A DNA stretch of 64,000 bases, from the NCBI GenBank assembly GCA_016793165.1, contig JAEULA010000013.1, positions 186,001-250,000 on the forward strand, written 5' to 3'. The notes beneath the pieces are model-generated. The model was not told where the DNA came from and ran no database searches. It saw only the letters and a list, made by a program, of their open reading frames with translations. Position 1 is the stretch's first letter, and every line of letters begins with the position of its first letter. Source of the stretch: Alphaproteobacteria bacterium. Lineage in GTDB: Bacteria; Pseudomonadota; Alphaproteobacteria; CACIAM-22H2. Below, piece after piece: positions 55,657-64,000 of this stretch. A program made the translations under genes and the position numbers.

Positions 55657-56931
55657 ATGATCGACCCGCGCCTCGACGCCGCCTTCACCGCCCTCGCCCG
55701 CGACGACGAGGGCTGGCTCGGCCCGCTCGCCCGCATGATCTCGTGCGACACGACGTTTCCGCCCGGCGCAGGCTACGGCGCCTTCGCCGACCTGATGACG
55801 GAGATCTTCGCGCCGCTGGGATTCGCCTTCGAGCGCGTGAGCGTCCCCGCGGCGCTGTGGAGCGGCGAGGCCACGCAGGCCGCCGGCGAGCGCGTGAACC
55901 TGATCGCCCGTCGGCGGGGCACCGCCCGGAAGGACGTCGCGGCGATCTATTTCCACGTCGACACGGTGCCGCCGGGGCCCGGCTGGACGCATCCGCCGCT
56001 GCAGCTGACGCGCGTCGGCGACCGGCTGTTCGGCCGCGGCACCGCCGACATGAAGGGGACGATCGCGGCGACGTTCGCGGCGCTGGGCGCCGCGCGGGCC
56101 TGCGGCCTGCCGCTCGCCTTCGATACCGACCTCCTGTTCTGCACCGACGAGGAAGGCGGCCTCTATCCCGGCGCGCGCTATCTGGCGGAGCGCGGGCTCA
56201 TCGAAGGCCATGTCGTCTGCCTCAACGGCGGCGCCGCGCCGCGGATCTGGGCCGGCTGCTTCGGCAGCTTCGATCTGGCGGTGCGGATCGCCGGCCGCTC
56301 GGCGCATTCCGGCGATCCGGTTGGCGGCATCAATGCCGTCGAGGAGGCCGTCCCGATCCTGGCCGCGTTGCGCGCATTGCAGGCGGATGTGGAGACGCGG
56401 CGCTCGGCGATGCCCGCCCCGCCGCACTATGACGGCCGGCCGCTGACCGCCCGCCTCAGCGTCACCGCGATCCAGGGCGGCGCCAAGGGCTCGTCCCTGC
56501 CCGGCGACTGCACGCTGATCCTCAATCGCCGCTATCCGCCCGAGGAAAGCTTCGAGGACGCGCGTCGCGAGCTCGAGGCCGCGATCCGCGCCGCCGCGGC
56601 GGGTACGCGCGCCCTCGGCGTGACGATCCACCTCGTCGGCCATCTCGCCCCGGTCGCCGATCCCGATCGCGGCCCATACTGGCCGCGCTGGTGTGATGCG
56701 ACCGCGCTCGGCTTCGGCTACCCGCGGGACTCCTTCCGGCGCTGGGGCTCGTCGACCAGCTCGGACATGGGGTTCGTGCACCAGGCGGGCATCCGCGACA
56801 TCCTGCTCGGGGGCCTGGCCCGGCCGGGACACGGCATGCATGCCGCCGACGAGTTCACGACGATCGACGACGTGCGCGGCCTCGCGCGCACCCTGCTGGC
56901 CTACCTGACCGATCTCGCGCCGCGGTCGTGA
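55657..56931 (+). CDS. M20-family metallopeptidase
   Basis: 424 residues with intact di-metal ligands: His100 and Asp102 (FHVDTVP), bridging Asp131 (GTADMKG), catalytic Glu165 and metal Glu166 (TDEEGG), and a late histidine in GHGMHAADE. The GRSAHSGDP lid segment is also present. M20 enzymes remove amino acids or acyl groups from peptides or N-acyl amino acids. The ATG at 55657 is chosen from similarity; the ribosome-binding site is weak. It stands before a peptide ABC operon on the same strand and is likely part of it. Confidence 0.9.
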   Translation: MIDPRLDAAFTALARDDEGWLGPLARMISCDTTFPPGAGYGAFADLMTEIFAPLGFAFERVSVPAALWSGEATQAAGERVNLIARRRGTARKDVAAIYFHVDTVPPGPGWTHPPLQLTRVGDRLFGRGTADMKGTIAATFAALGAARACGLPLAFDTDLLFCTDEEGGLYPGARYLAERGLIEGHVVCLNGGAAPRIWAGCFGSFDLAVRIAGRSAHSGDPVGGINAVEEAVPILAALRALQADVETRRSAMPAPPHYDGRPLTARLSVTAIQGGAKGSSLPGDCTLILNRRYPPEESFEDARRELEAAIRAAAAGTRALGVTIHLVGHLAPVADPDRGPYWPRWCDATALGFGYPRDSFRRWGSSTSSDMGFVHQAGIRDILLGGLARPGHGMHAADEFTTIDDVRGLARTLLAYLTDLAPRS

Positions 56932-57015
56932 CGTCGCGCCGCGACGTGGCGACGCCATTCGCCGCGCCCGACGGCTGGTGTAGGCTCCGCCTCCGCAAGA
57001 CCGAAGGGGGACGAC

Positions 57016-58572
57016 ATGATCGCCACGACAGGACTCAATCGCCGGCAGCTGATGCTCGCCTCCGGTGCCCTCGCCGCCGCGCCGCTGGCGGCGCGCGCGC
57101 AGGGCGCGCCGAAGCGCGGCGGGACGCTGCGCATGAGCGTCGACCAGGCGGTCGCAAAGCTCAATCCCCTGCTCACCCGCGTGAACCCCGAATATCTCGT
57201 CGCCGAGATGCTCTACAGCGGCCTGACCCGGCTCGGCGCCGACATGACGCCGGTGCCCGACCTCGCGGAGTCCTGGAGCCCGTCGCCCGACCTCACCGAA
57301 TGGACGTTCAAGCTGCGCAGCGGCGTGGTCTTCCATGACGGCACGCCCTGCACGGCTGCGGACGTCGCCGCGAGCTTCGAGGCGATCCTCGACGCCAAGA
57401 CCGCCTCGCCGGCGCGAACCAATGTCGGCCCGATCGACAAGGTGATCGCGAGCGACGCGACGACCGTCGTGGTGAAGCTCAAGGCGCCCTATGCCGACCT
57501 GCCCGTCGCGCTCGCCTACACCAACGCGCGCATCGTGCCGAAGTCGGTGATCGAGGCCGGGCTCCAGCGGCTCGATCGCGAGGCGATCGGCACCGGGCCG
57601 TTCCGTCTCGTGAGCTACGAACCCGAGCGACAGGTGGTCGTGGCGCGCAACGACCGCTATTACGATCCTGCGCGCCCGTATCTCGATCGCGTCGAGGTCG
57701 TCGTCTATCCCGACCCGACCGCCGAGGGCTCGGCCCTGATGTCGGGACAGACGGACCTGACGCTCAACACGCTGCCGACCGAGTACGCCCGGCTTCAGAA
57801 GGCGCCGGGGGTCAAGGTGATGCGCACGCCGTCCGGCCAGTTCTGCAACGTTAATTTCGGCTGCGACGTGAAGCCGTTCGACGACGTTCGGGTGCGCCAG
57901 GCGCTCGCCATGTGCGTGGATCGCGCGCAGATGGTCGATTTCGTCGCCGAGGGCTACGGCACGCCTGGCCACGACACGCCGATGAACGCGGCCTACACCT
58001 ACTTCGTCGAGCAGCCGGCAAAGAAGCCGGACGTCGCCGGGGCGAAGCGGCTGCTCGCCGCGGCCGGCCATGCCAACGGGCTCAGGGCGACGATCATCGC
58101 CTCGGACCGTCCCGCGGTCCGCACACAGCTGGCCATCGCGCTGCGAGAGATGGCCAAGCCGGCCGGCTTCGACATCCAGGTCGAGACGATGCCGCACGCC
58201 ACCTATCTCGACCAGGTCTGGCGCAAGGGCAACTTCTACATCGGCTTCTACAACATGCAGGCGACGGCCGACGCGATCTTCGCCCTGCTCTACACGAGCA
58301 ACGCCGCCTGGAACGAGACGCGCTGGAACAACGCCGAGTTCGACAAGCGCGTGAACGAGGCCCGCGTGACGATCGATCCCGCGAAGCGACGCGCGCTCTA
58401 CGGCGAGGCGCAGGCGATGATGCACAGGGACGTCCCGTCGATCATCCCCGTGTTCTTCGACCTCCTCGCCGCCCGGCGCGACTACGTCATGGGCTACGAG
58501 GTCCATCCCCGCGGCGCGGTCTTCCGCCTCGACTACGCGTGGCTCGCCGACGGCGCGCCGAAGCGCGGATAA
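57016..58572 (+). CDS. ABC transporter substrate-binding protein, family 5 (peptide)
   Basis: 518 residues with a twin-arginine signal (LNRRQLMLASGALAAAPLAARAQG). Family 5 landmarks follow: LAESWSPSPDLTEWTFKLRSG, VVFHDGTPCTAADVAASFEAIL and a GTGPFRLVSYEPERQVVVARN segment. It should bind a peptide or similar ligand in the periplasm. GAAGGGGGAC is the ribosome-binding site. The strong hairpin just after its stop separates it from the permease genes. It is related in family but clearly different in sequence from the binding protein at 22.9-24.5 kb. Confidence 0.94.
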   Translation: MIATTGLNRRQLMLASGALAAAPLAARAQGAPKRGGTLRMSVDQAVAKLNPLLTRVNPEYLVAEMLYSGLTRLGADMTPVPDLAESWSPSPDLTEWTFKLRSGVVFHDGTPCTAADVAASFEAILDAKTASPARTNVGPIDKVIASDATTVVVKLKAPYADLPVALAYTNARIVPKSVIEAGLQRLDREAIGTGPFRLVSYEPERQVVVARNDRYYDPARPYLDRVEVVVYPDPTAEGSALMSGQTDLTLNTLPTEYARLQKAPGVKVMRTPSGQFCNVNFGCDVKPFDDVRVRQALAMCVDRAQMVDFVAEGYGTPGHDTPMNAAYTYFVEQPAKKPDVAGAKRLLAAAGHANGLRATIIASDRPAVRTQLAIALREMAKPAGFDIQVETMPHATYLDQVWRKGNFYIGFYNMQATADAIFALLYTSNAAWNETRWNNAEFDKRVNEARVTIDPAKRRALYGEAQAMMHRDVPSIIPVFFDLLAARRDYVMGYEVHPRGAVFRLDYAWLADGAPKRG

Positions 58573-58583
58573 CGCGTTCGCCG

Positions 58584-58615
58584 CCCTCCCGTCGCGCGGC
58601 GATGCGACGGGAGGG
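58584..58615. repeat. Perfect 12-bp stem-loop after the binding-protein gene
   Basis: CCCTCCCGTCGC at 58584-58595 pairs perfectly with GCGACGGGAGGG at 58604-58615, leaving an 8-base loop. It is 11 bases after the stop of the binding-protein gene and has only two T bases after it, so it is not a strong terminator. It may stabilise the upstream mRNA or give partial termination, as also suggested at the same position in the other ABC operon. A second G/C-rich region with complementarity (about 58618-58720) follows. Confidence 0.6.
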
Positions 58616-58736
58616 TTGGCCGCGCAGCGATGGGGAGGACACGCGTGGAACTCGGAGACACCCCTGCCCTGCCCGCGTTCGTCGCACCCGGGGATCCCTC
58701 CCGCCGTCGCGCGGCCGAAGCAATGCGCGCGCGCTG

Positions 58737-59684
58737 ATGTCCCTCGCCTATCTCCTCCGCCGCCTCGGCCTCACGGCCTACACGCTGCTCGTCGTGTCGC
58801 TGATCGTGTTCGGCATCACGCAGGTGCTGCCGGCCGACGCCGCCACCGTGCTGCTCGGCGAGTCCGCGACCGCGGACCAGCTCGCCGCGCTGCGGGCGCG
58901 GCTCGGCCTCGACGATCCGGTATGGCTGCAGTACGGGCGCTGGCTCGGCGGCGTGCTGCGCGGGGATTTCGGGGTCTCCATGCGCACCGGCCAGCCCGTC
59001 GTCGGGGCCATGTTGGAGGCGCTGAGCCGCTCCCTCCTCCTGGCGCTGCTGTCGATCTCGCTGATGCTGGTGATCGCGATTCCCCTCGGCATGACCGCCG
59101 CCACCCGCCGCGGCCGCCTGAGCGACGTCGCCGTCGGGATCCTGTCCTATGTCGGCGTGTCGCTGCCGGAGTTCGTGACCGCGACGCTGATCCTGCTGGT
59201 GCTCGCGGACTGGCTGCAGCTGCTGCCCGCCACCGGCTACGTACCGTTGACGGAGAACCTCGGCCTCGGCCTCAAGCATCTCGTCCTGCCGACGATGACC
59301 GTGTCGCTGATCCTGGTCGCGCATGTCGCGCGGATGGTCCGCTCCGAGCTCGTGGACGTGCTGCAGACCGACTACGTCCGCGCCGCACGGCTGAAGGGCC
59401 TGCCCGAGCGCACGGTCCTGTTCAAGCATGCGCTGCGCAACGCGCTGCTCCCGACGATCACCATCGTGGCGCTCGATGTCGGCTACCTGCTCGGCGGCAT
59501 CATCGTCGTGGAGGAGATCTTCGCCATCCCCGGGATCGGCCGGCAGCTGATCGTCTCGATCCAGGCGCGCGACCTGCCGATGATCCAGGCCGGCGCGCTG
59601 ATCATGGCGGCGACCTACTCGGCGGTGAACTTCCTCGCCGACATGACCTACGCCGCGCTCGACAAGCGCATCCAGTATGGCTGA
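58737..59684 (+). CDS. Dipeptide-type ABC transporter permease (DppB-like)
   Basis: 315 residues. LRRLGLTAYTLLVVSLIVFG forms the first helix, and LDDPVWLQYGRWLGGVLRGDFG is the DppB hallmark. The coupling helix is in DYVRAARLKGLPERTVLFKHALRNALLP, and the protein ends in a NFLADMTYAALDKRIQ segment typical of the family. It pairs with the DppC-like permease. The ATG at 58737 follows the long hairpin region after the binding-protein gene; the ribosome-binding site is not strong. The stop lies eight bases inside the next gene. Confidence 0.94.
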   Translation: MSLAYLLRRLGLTAYTLLVVSLIVFGITQVLPADAATVLLGESATADQLAALRARLGLDDPVWLQYGRWLGGVLRGDFGVSMRTGQPVVGAMLEALSRSLLLALLSISLMLVIAIPLGMTAATRRGRLSDVAVGILSYVGVSLPEFVTATLILLVLADWLQLLPATGYVPLTENLGLGLKHLVLPTMTVSLILVAHVARMVRSELVDVLQTDYVRAARLKGLPERTVLFKHALRNALLPTITIVALDVGYLLGGIIVVEEIFAIPGIGRQLIVSIQARDLPMIQAGALIMAATYSAVNFLADMTYAALDKRIQYG

Positions 59685-60504
59685 GCTCCTCGCCCGGCTG
59701 CTGCGAACCCCGCAGGGCGCCATCGGCGTCGTCATCGTCGCGGTCGTCGTGCTGCTCGTCGCCTTCGGCCCGCTGCTCGCGCCCTACAGCCCCGAGGGCC
59801 TCGCGCCGCTCAACCGGTACAAGCCGCCCAGCACCGCATATTGGCTGGGCACCGATCACTACGGACGCGACATCCTCAGCCGCATCCTGCACGGCGCGCG
59901 CGCGACGGTGGTCATGGCCGTCATCGCGACGACCTGCGGCACCCTGGCCGGCGCACTGATCGGCACCGGCTCCGCCTTCATCGGCGGCCGCGTCGACGAG
60001 GCTGCGATGCGGACGATCGACGCCGTGATGGCCGTTCCCAGCCTGCTCATGGCGCTGCTCATCGTCTCGACCCTGGGCAAGAGCGCCACCAACGCGGTGC
60101 TCGCCATCGCCATCGCCGGGACCCCCGGCATGGCGCGCATCACGCGTTCGGTGGCGCTTGCCGTGCGCAAGCAGGACTACGTCAATGCCGCGATCGCACG
60201 CGGAGAGCGCGCCGGATTCATCGTGCTGCGCGAGATGCTGCCCAACGTGATCGCGCCGATCATCGTCGAGTGGACGATCCGGATCGCCTTCGCGGTGATG
60301 GTCTTCGCCACGCTGAGCTTCCTCGGCCTGGGGGCGCAGCCGCCGGCGCCCGAATGGGGCCTGATGGTCGCGGAGGCGCGCAAGTTCATGCACCTGTCGC
60401 CGTGGATGATCCTGTGGCCGAGCGTCGCCATCGCGGTGGTCGCGATCGGCTTCAACCTGCTCGGCGACGGCCTGCGCGACGCCCTCAATCCGCGGACCGG
60501 CTGA
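59677..60504 (+). CDS. Dipeptide-type ABC transporter permease (DppC-like)
   Basis: 275 residues. The sequence YWLGTDHYGRDILSRILHGARAT is the DppC motif, followed by helices and the coupling segment DYVNAAIARGERAGFIVLREMLPN, ending FNLLGDGLRDALNP. With the DppB-like protein it forms the channel. The start overlaps the preceding gene by eight bases and the stop is three bases before the GTG of the ATPase gene. Confidence 0.94.
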   Translation: MAELLARLLRTPQGAIGVVIVAVVVLLVAFGPLLAPYSPEGLAPLNRYKPPSTAYWLGTDHYGRDILSRILHGARATVVMAVIATTCGTLAGALIGTGSAFIGGRVDEAAMRTIDAVMAVPSLLMALLIVSTLGKSATNAVLAIAIAGTPGMARITRSVALAVRKQDYVNAAIARGERAGFIVLREMLPNVIAPIIVEWTIRIAFAVMVFATLSFLGLGAQPPAPEWGLMVAEARKFMHLSPWMILWPSVAIAVVAIGFNLLGDGLRDALNPRTG

Positions 60505-60507
60505 CCC

Positions 60508-62139
60508 GTGCCGCCCCCGGTCCTCCAGATCCGCGGCTACAGCCTCGACTACGCCACTCCGGCGGGCCCGGTCCACGCGCTCGCGGACATCGATGTCGAG
60601 ATCGCGGCCGGCGAGGTCCTCGGACTGGTCGGCGAATCGGGTTCGGGGAAGACGTCGCTCGCGTGGGCGATCATGCGCCACCTCGCCGGCAATGCGCGCG
60701 AGCCCAGGGGATCGATCCGCCTCGGCGCCGACGAGCTCACGACGATCGATGTCGCGGCGCTCTCCCGGATCCGGGGGCGGCGCATCGGCATGGTGTTCCA
60801 GGACCCGAGCACGTCGCTCAACCCGACGCTGACCCTCGGCGAGCAGCTCCTCGAGGCGCTCGTGCTTCATCGCGGGCTCGATCGCGACGCCGCGTCGCGC
60901 GAGGGCGAGGCGATGCTCGCGCGCGTCGGGATCCGCGAGCCGGCGGCGATGATGCGTCGCTACCCGCACGAGGCCTCGGGCGGCGAGAAGCAGCGCATCG
61001 TCATCGCCACGGCCTTCGCCTGTCGGCCCGAACTCGTGATCTTCGACGAGCCGACCACCGCGCTCGACGTCATCACCGCGCGCCAGATCCTGGATCTCTT
61101 CGCCGAGCTCCAGGCCGAGACGCGCACCGCCTCGCTCTACATCAGCCACGACCTGGCGCTCGTCAGCCGCGTGGCGCACCGCGTCGCCGTCATCCATCGC
61201 GGCCGGATCGTCGAGACCGGGCCGGTCGACGAGGTCTTCGCGCGGCCGCGCCACGACTACACCCGCGCCCTGCTCGCCGCGGTGCCGCGCGCCGAGCAGC
61301 GGCTGGTCGGGACCGTGCCCGGCCGCGGCGCGCCGCTGGTCGCGATCACCGACGTGACCGTGCGCTACGGTCGCCCGTCGCTCGTCGCCGACCTGTTGCG
61401 CCGGTCGCGCAAGCAGACGATCGGCAGCCGCAACGTCACGCTCAGCGTGCAGCCGGGCGAGATCCTGGGAATCGTCGGCGAGTCCGGCTCGGGCAAGTCC
61501 ACCCTGGCGCGCGCGCTCACGGGCCTCGCCGGCTTCGAGGGCGAGATCCGCTTCGATGGCCGGCGGATCGGCGGCCCCGCCGACATGGATCGCGACTACC
61601 GCCGCGACGTCCAGATCGTGTTCCAGCACCCGGACTCCTCGCTCAATCCGCGCCATCGCGTGCGCGAGATCCTGGCGCGCCCGCTGCAGCTGTACGGCGA
61701 TCCCGAGGGCCGCCCGCTCGAGCGCGCGGTCGCCGATCTGCTGGCCGAGGTGCAGCTGCCGGCAAGCCACGCCGCGCGCTATCCCCACCAGCTCTCCGGC
61801 GGCGAGAAGCAGCGCGTGGCGATCGCCCGCGCCTTCGCCTCGCGCCCGCGTCTCGTCATCTGCGACGAGGTGACCTCGTCGCTGGACGTGTCGGTCCAGG
61901 CTGCGGTGGTGCGCCTGCTCGTGGACCTGCAGATGCGAACCGGCGCGAGCGCGATCTTCATCAGCCACGACATCAATCTGGTGCGGCAGATCGCCCACCG
62001 GATCGCCGTGATGAGCCGCGGCGAGCTCGTCGAGACGATCGACGCCGAGGCGCTGGCCGCTTCCGGCCCCCGCCACCCCTACACCGCCGCGCTCATCGCG
62101 GCCGTCCCCACCATCCGCAGCGTTGGAGCCACGCCATGA
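60508..62139 (+). CDS. Dipeptide-type ABC transporter, fused double ATPase (DppD-DppF)
   Basis: 543 residues with two ABC ATPases. The first has Walker A GESGSGKT, signature SGGEKQRIV and Walker B VIFDEPT; the second has GESGSGKS, SGGEKQRVA and VICDEVT. The second Walker B region ends DEVT rather than DEPT. Compared with the other fused ATPase in this window it lacks the cysteine clusters and is about 150 residues shorter. The GTG start at 60508 is three bases after the permease stop. The stop overlaps the ATG of the next gene (ATGA). Confidence 0.92.
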   Translation: MPPPVLQIRGYSLDYATPAGPVHALADIDVEIAAGEVLGLVGESGSGKTSLAWAIMRHLAGNAREPRGSIRLGADELTTIDVAALSRIRGRRIGMVFQDPSTSLNPTLTLGEQLLEALVLHRGLDRDAASREGEAMLARVGIREPAAMMRRYPHEASGGEKQRIVIATAFACRPELVIFDEPTTALDVITARQILDLFAELQAETRTASLYISHDLALVSRVAHRVAVIHRGRIVETGPVDEVFARPRHDYTRALLAAVPRAEQRLVGTVPGRGAPLVAITDVTVRYGRPSLVADLLRRSRKQTIGSRNVTLSVQPGEILGIVGESGSGKSTLARALTGLAGFEGEIRFDGRRIGGPADMDRDYRRDVQIVFQHPDSSLNPRHRVREILARPLQLYGDPEGRPLERAVADLLAEVQLPASHAARYPHQLSGGEKQRVAIARAFASRPRLVICDEVTSSLDVSVQAAVVRLLVDLQMRTGASAIFISHDINLVRQIAHRIAVMSRGELVETIDAEALAASGPRHPYTAALIAAVPTIRSVGATP

Positions 62140-63353
62140 CCGAAGACGACCTGCTCGCCCGCATCGACGCCAAGGCGAGCCTCGATTTCCTCGCCGAGAT
62201 GGTCCGCCACAAGAGCTACTCGCAGACCGAGGGCGAGCGGAAGCTCGCCGCGTACATGTGCGAGCGGATGACGGCGATCGGGCTCGACGCCAAGCTGACG
62301 CCGGTCGAGGGCGAGCGCGTCAACGCGATCGGCGTCCGCAAGGGCGCCGGCGGCGGCAAAAGCCTGCTGTTCAACGGCCATCTCGACACCAACCCGGCGA
62401 CGGAGGGCTGGACCGTCGATCCCTGGGGCGGCGTGGTGGACGACAAGTTCATCTACGGCATCGGCGTGTCGAACATGAAGGCGGGCGACGCCGCCTATTT
62501 CTGCGCGCTGAAGACGCTGATCGACGCCGGCGTGAAGCTGAAGGGCGACGTCATCCTGACCTACGTCGTCGGCGAGCTTCAGGGCGGCGTCGGCACGCTT
62601 GCCGCGATCAACCAGGGCTGGAAGGCCGACTACTTCATCAACACGGAGCCGACCGACATCGGCGCGCTGACCATGCACGCGGCCGCCTTCACCTTCATCA
62701 TCGAGCTCACCGGCATCACGCGCCACCTGTCCAAGCGCGAGCAGGCGGTCGACGTGATCTCGGCCGCCTGTGACCTGATCCCGCGGCTCAACGGGATGAC
62801 GTTCTCGGGCGCGCGCTCGGACGAGCACCGCTCGATCAATCGGGCTCATGTCGGCGTGGTCCACGGCGCGCTCGGCAAGTCCCTCGAGGAATGGCGGCCG
62901 CCCCAGGTCGCCGACTTCCTGCGCATCAAGGGCTCGGCCCGCTACGCGCCCGGGCAGAACGAGACCCAGGTGCTCGCCGACATGCGCAAGGTGCTCGACG
63001 ATCTCGAGCGCCGCTTCCCCGGCCTGAAAACGGTGCTGATTCCGGAACATCAGGTCGGCCGGCCGGCGATGCCGCCCTTCGAGGTCGCGCGCGACGCGCG
63101 CATCGTGAAGGTCGTCAACCGCGCCTACGAGAAGATCCGCGGCACGAAGCAGCCGACCGGCCCTCTGGGGCCGCCGGGCTTCTACGGCACCGACGCCTCG
63201 CATTTCTACAGCCGGCTGGGGATGGAGGGCATCGTGTGCGGCCCCGGCGGCCGCTACAACACCATGCCCGACGAGCGCGTCGACATCCCCGACTACCTCG
63301 ACGCGATCAGGATCTACCTGCTCGCGATGCTCGACATCTGCGAGCGCGCATGA
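62136..63353 (+). CDS. M20-family-like protein lacking most metal ligands
   Basis: 405 residues of the M20 fold. His82 and Asp84 (NGHLDTN), a glutamate in NTEPTD (E171) and Glu147 (catalytic position, in VGELQGG) are present. The bridging aspartate is Asn113 (GVSNMKAG), the metal glutamate after the catalytic one is Leu148, and the last histidine is Thr376 (NTMPDE). Three of five metal ligands are thus changed, so standard di-zinc catalysis is unlikely. It may bind the imported substrate, use another metal arrangement, or be a different enzyme. The ATG overlaps the ATPase stop, and its stop overlaps the next gene. Confidence 0.85.
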   Translation: MTEDDLLARIDAKASLDFLAEMVRHKSYSQTEGERKLAAYMCERMTAIGLDAKLTPVEGERVNAIGVRKGAGGGKSLLFNGHLDTNPATEGWTVDPWGGVVDDKFIYGIGVSNMKAGDAAYFCALKTLIDAGVKLKGDVILTYVVGELQGGVGTLAAINQGWKADYFINTEPTDIGALTMHAAAFTFIIELTGITRHLSKREQAVDVISAACDLIPRLNGMTFSGARSDEHRSINRAHVGVVHGALGKSLEEWRPPQVADFLRIKGSARYAPGQNETQVLADMRKVLDDLERRFPGLKTVLIPEHQVGRPAMPPFEVARDARIVKVVNRAYEKIRGTKQPTGPLGPPGFYGTDASHFYSRLGMEGIVCGPGGRYNTMPDERVDIPDYLDAIRIYLLAMLDICERA

Positions 63354-64000
63354 TCGCGCGCGAGGAGTTCGCGGCCCGCGCCGCGCGCATCCGCGCCGAG
63401 CTCGAGGCGCTCGGCGCCGACGTGCTGATGATCGACCACGGCGAGCTGCTCGCCTGGGCGACGGGCTACACCGTCTCCGAGACGATGCATCGTGCGGCAT
63501 TCATCGCGCGCGACGGGCGCGCGTGGTGGGCGCTGCGCCTGCTCGACCTCGAGCCGTGCCGGCGCCGGACCTGGATCGAGGACGTGCACGCCTTCGCCGA
63601 CCACGAGGACGCCCGCGCGGCCGTCGCGGAATCGGTCCGCACGCGCGGCTTCGCCAAGGCGACGATCGCCGTCGATTCGAACTCCTACGGCTTCAGCGCA
63701 GCGACCGCCGCGCGGCTCCGCGAGCTGCTGCCCGATGCGCGATGGGTCGACGCCCCCGGCATCAGCGACCGGCTTCGCTGGGTGAAGTCGCCCGCCGAGA
63801 TCGCGCTGCTGCGCAAGGCGGCCGCCGTCGGCGACGCGGCGATGCGCGCCATCCAAGCGGCGGCGCGACCGGGCATCACCGCGCGCGAGGCCGCCGCCAT
63901 CGCCGCGGCCGCGTTCCTGCGCGAGGGCGCGGACACCGGCGACGTCGGTCCGATCGCGCGCGCCACGGGTGATGTCGGCTTCCTGCACGCCGCCCTCGAC
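63350..64000 (+). CDS. M24-family (Xaa-Pro dipeptidase/creatinase-like) peptidase, runs off the right edge
   Basis: 217 codons are visible, in frame to the last base. The N-terminal creatinase-like domain is at about 8-150 (LEALGADVLMIDHGELLAWATGY), followed by the linker LRWVKSPAEIALLRKAAAVGDAAM and the start of the pita-bread catalytic domain (TAREAAAIAAAAF, DVGPIARATGD). The metal ligands lie beyond the window. M24 enzymes cleave Xaa-Pro peptides or hydrolyse creatine-like amidines. The ATG overlaps the stop of the M20-like gene (ATGA), so it belongs to the same peptide-import operon and supports use of imported peptides. Confidence 0.88.
   Translation, partial: MIAREEFAARAARIRAELEALGADVLMIDHGELLAWATGYTVSETMHRAAFIARDGRAWWALRLLDLEPCRRRTWIEDVHAFADHEDARAAVAESVRTRGFAKATIAVDSNSYGFSAATAARLRELLPDARWVDAPGISDRLRWVKSPAEIALLRKAAAVGDAAMRAIQAAARPGITAREAAAIAAAAFLREGADTGDVGPIARATGDVGFLHAALD

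Noticed and set aside
55405..58506. A 1033-codon open frame on the minus strand opposite the M20 and binding-protein genes
   Set aside because: The plus strand has two strongly supported genes here with motifs and ribosome-binding sites; the minus frame is Arg/Asp/His-rich shadow sequence.
59602..62076. An 824-codon open frame on the minus strand opposite the permease and ATPase genes
   Set aside because: It is antisense to three well-supported transporter genes and shows only biased composition.

Overview
This 64 kb window is high-GC DNA (roughly 70% by eye, with long open antisense frames everywhere) with the gene content of an alphaproteobacterium: MipZ, a DUF1489 protein, a PutA without the N-terminal ribbon-helix-helix domain, 3-hydroxybutyrate dehydrogenase and paired dipeptide-type ABC operons. 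I cannot name the genus; a Rhodospirillales-like lineage is a guess. No rRNA, tRNA, CRISPR array, transposase or phage gene was seen. It reads as ordinary chromosome, densely packed, with many ATGA/GTGA start-stop overlaps. No gene-free stretch exceeds about 300 bases.

Layout. 1-4.8 kb: mipZ (cut by the left edge), an acyl-CoA synthetase overlapping an inorganic pyrophosphatase, a methyltransferase and a nucleoside hydrolase. 4.9-12.6 kb: a catabolic block (glutamine-synthetase-like ligase, gamma-glutamyltransferase-like enzyme, aldehyde dehydrogenase, iron alcohol dehydrogenase), then a TetR regulator and a TauD-type dioxygenase with a clear palindrome in its promoter. The block fits amine or amino-alcohol degradation through gamma-glutamylated intermediates. 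12.7-18.8 kb: a 53-residue membrane protein, a hydrolase, an MDR reductase, putA, and a PEP-CTERM-type surface protein behind a consensus-matching sigma-54 promoter. 18.8-24.5 kb: a dipeptide ABC operon whose two ATPases are fused.

24.7-30.5 kb: a six-gene membrane-lipid cluster resembling E. coli ynbABCD plus a PlsC-type acyltransferase and a small membrane protein. It contains a CDP-alcohol phosphotransferase, hydrolase-methyltransferase fusion, PAP2-dual-specificity phosphatase fusion, acyltransferase and CDP-diacylglycerol synthase. Its biological role is unknown and it is one of the two most interesting systems here. 30.5-34.2 kb: a DUF1489 gene and a sensor kinase flanked by two response regulators. 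34.2-42.9 kb: an M48 peptidase, then methylcrotonyl-CoA carboxylase and an enoyl-CoA hydratase (leucine catabolism) with a potassium channel gene inserted, and a racemase-superfamily protein.

43-51.2 kb: patatin and bdhA (PHB-related), a truncated reductase-like protein with a 60-residue exported protein, a DoxX/NDH-2 pair, and two paralogous LysR regulators, one beside a TRAP binding protein. Three promoters here carry related ATAG/CTAT-type sites with 11-bp periodicity like OxyR sites, and both LysRs have a cysteine where OxyR has its redox cysteine. This looks like a local redox-type regulon. 51.3-55.4 kb: a minus-strand group of small-molecule enzymes (isomerase, acyl-CoA dehydrogenase, SDR, hydrolase, RidA, Pmp3-like protein). 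55.7-64 kb: a second peptide ABC operon with an M20 peptidase in front, then an M20-like protein lacking several metal ligands, and an M24 peptidase cut by the right edge.
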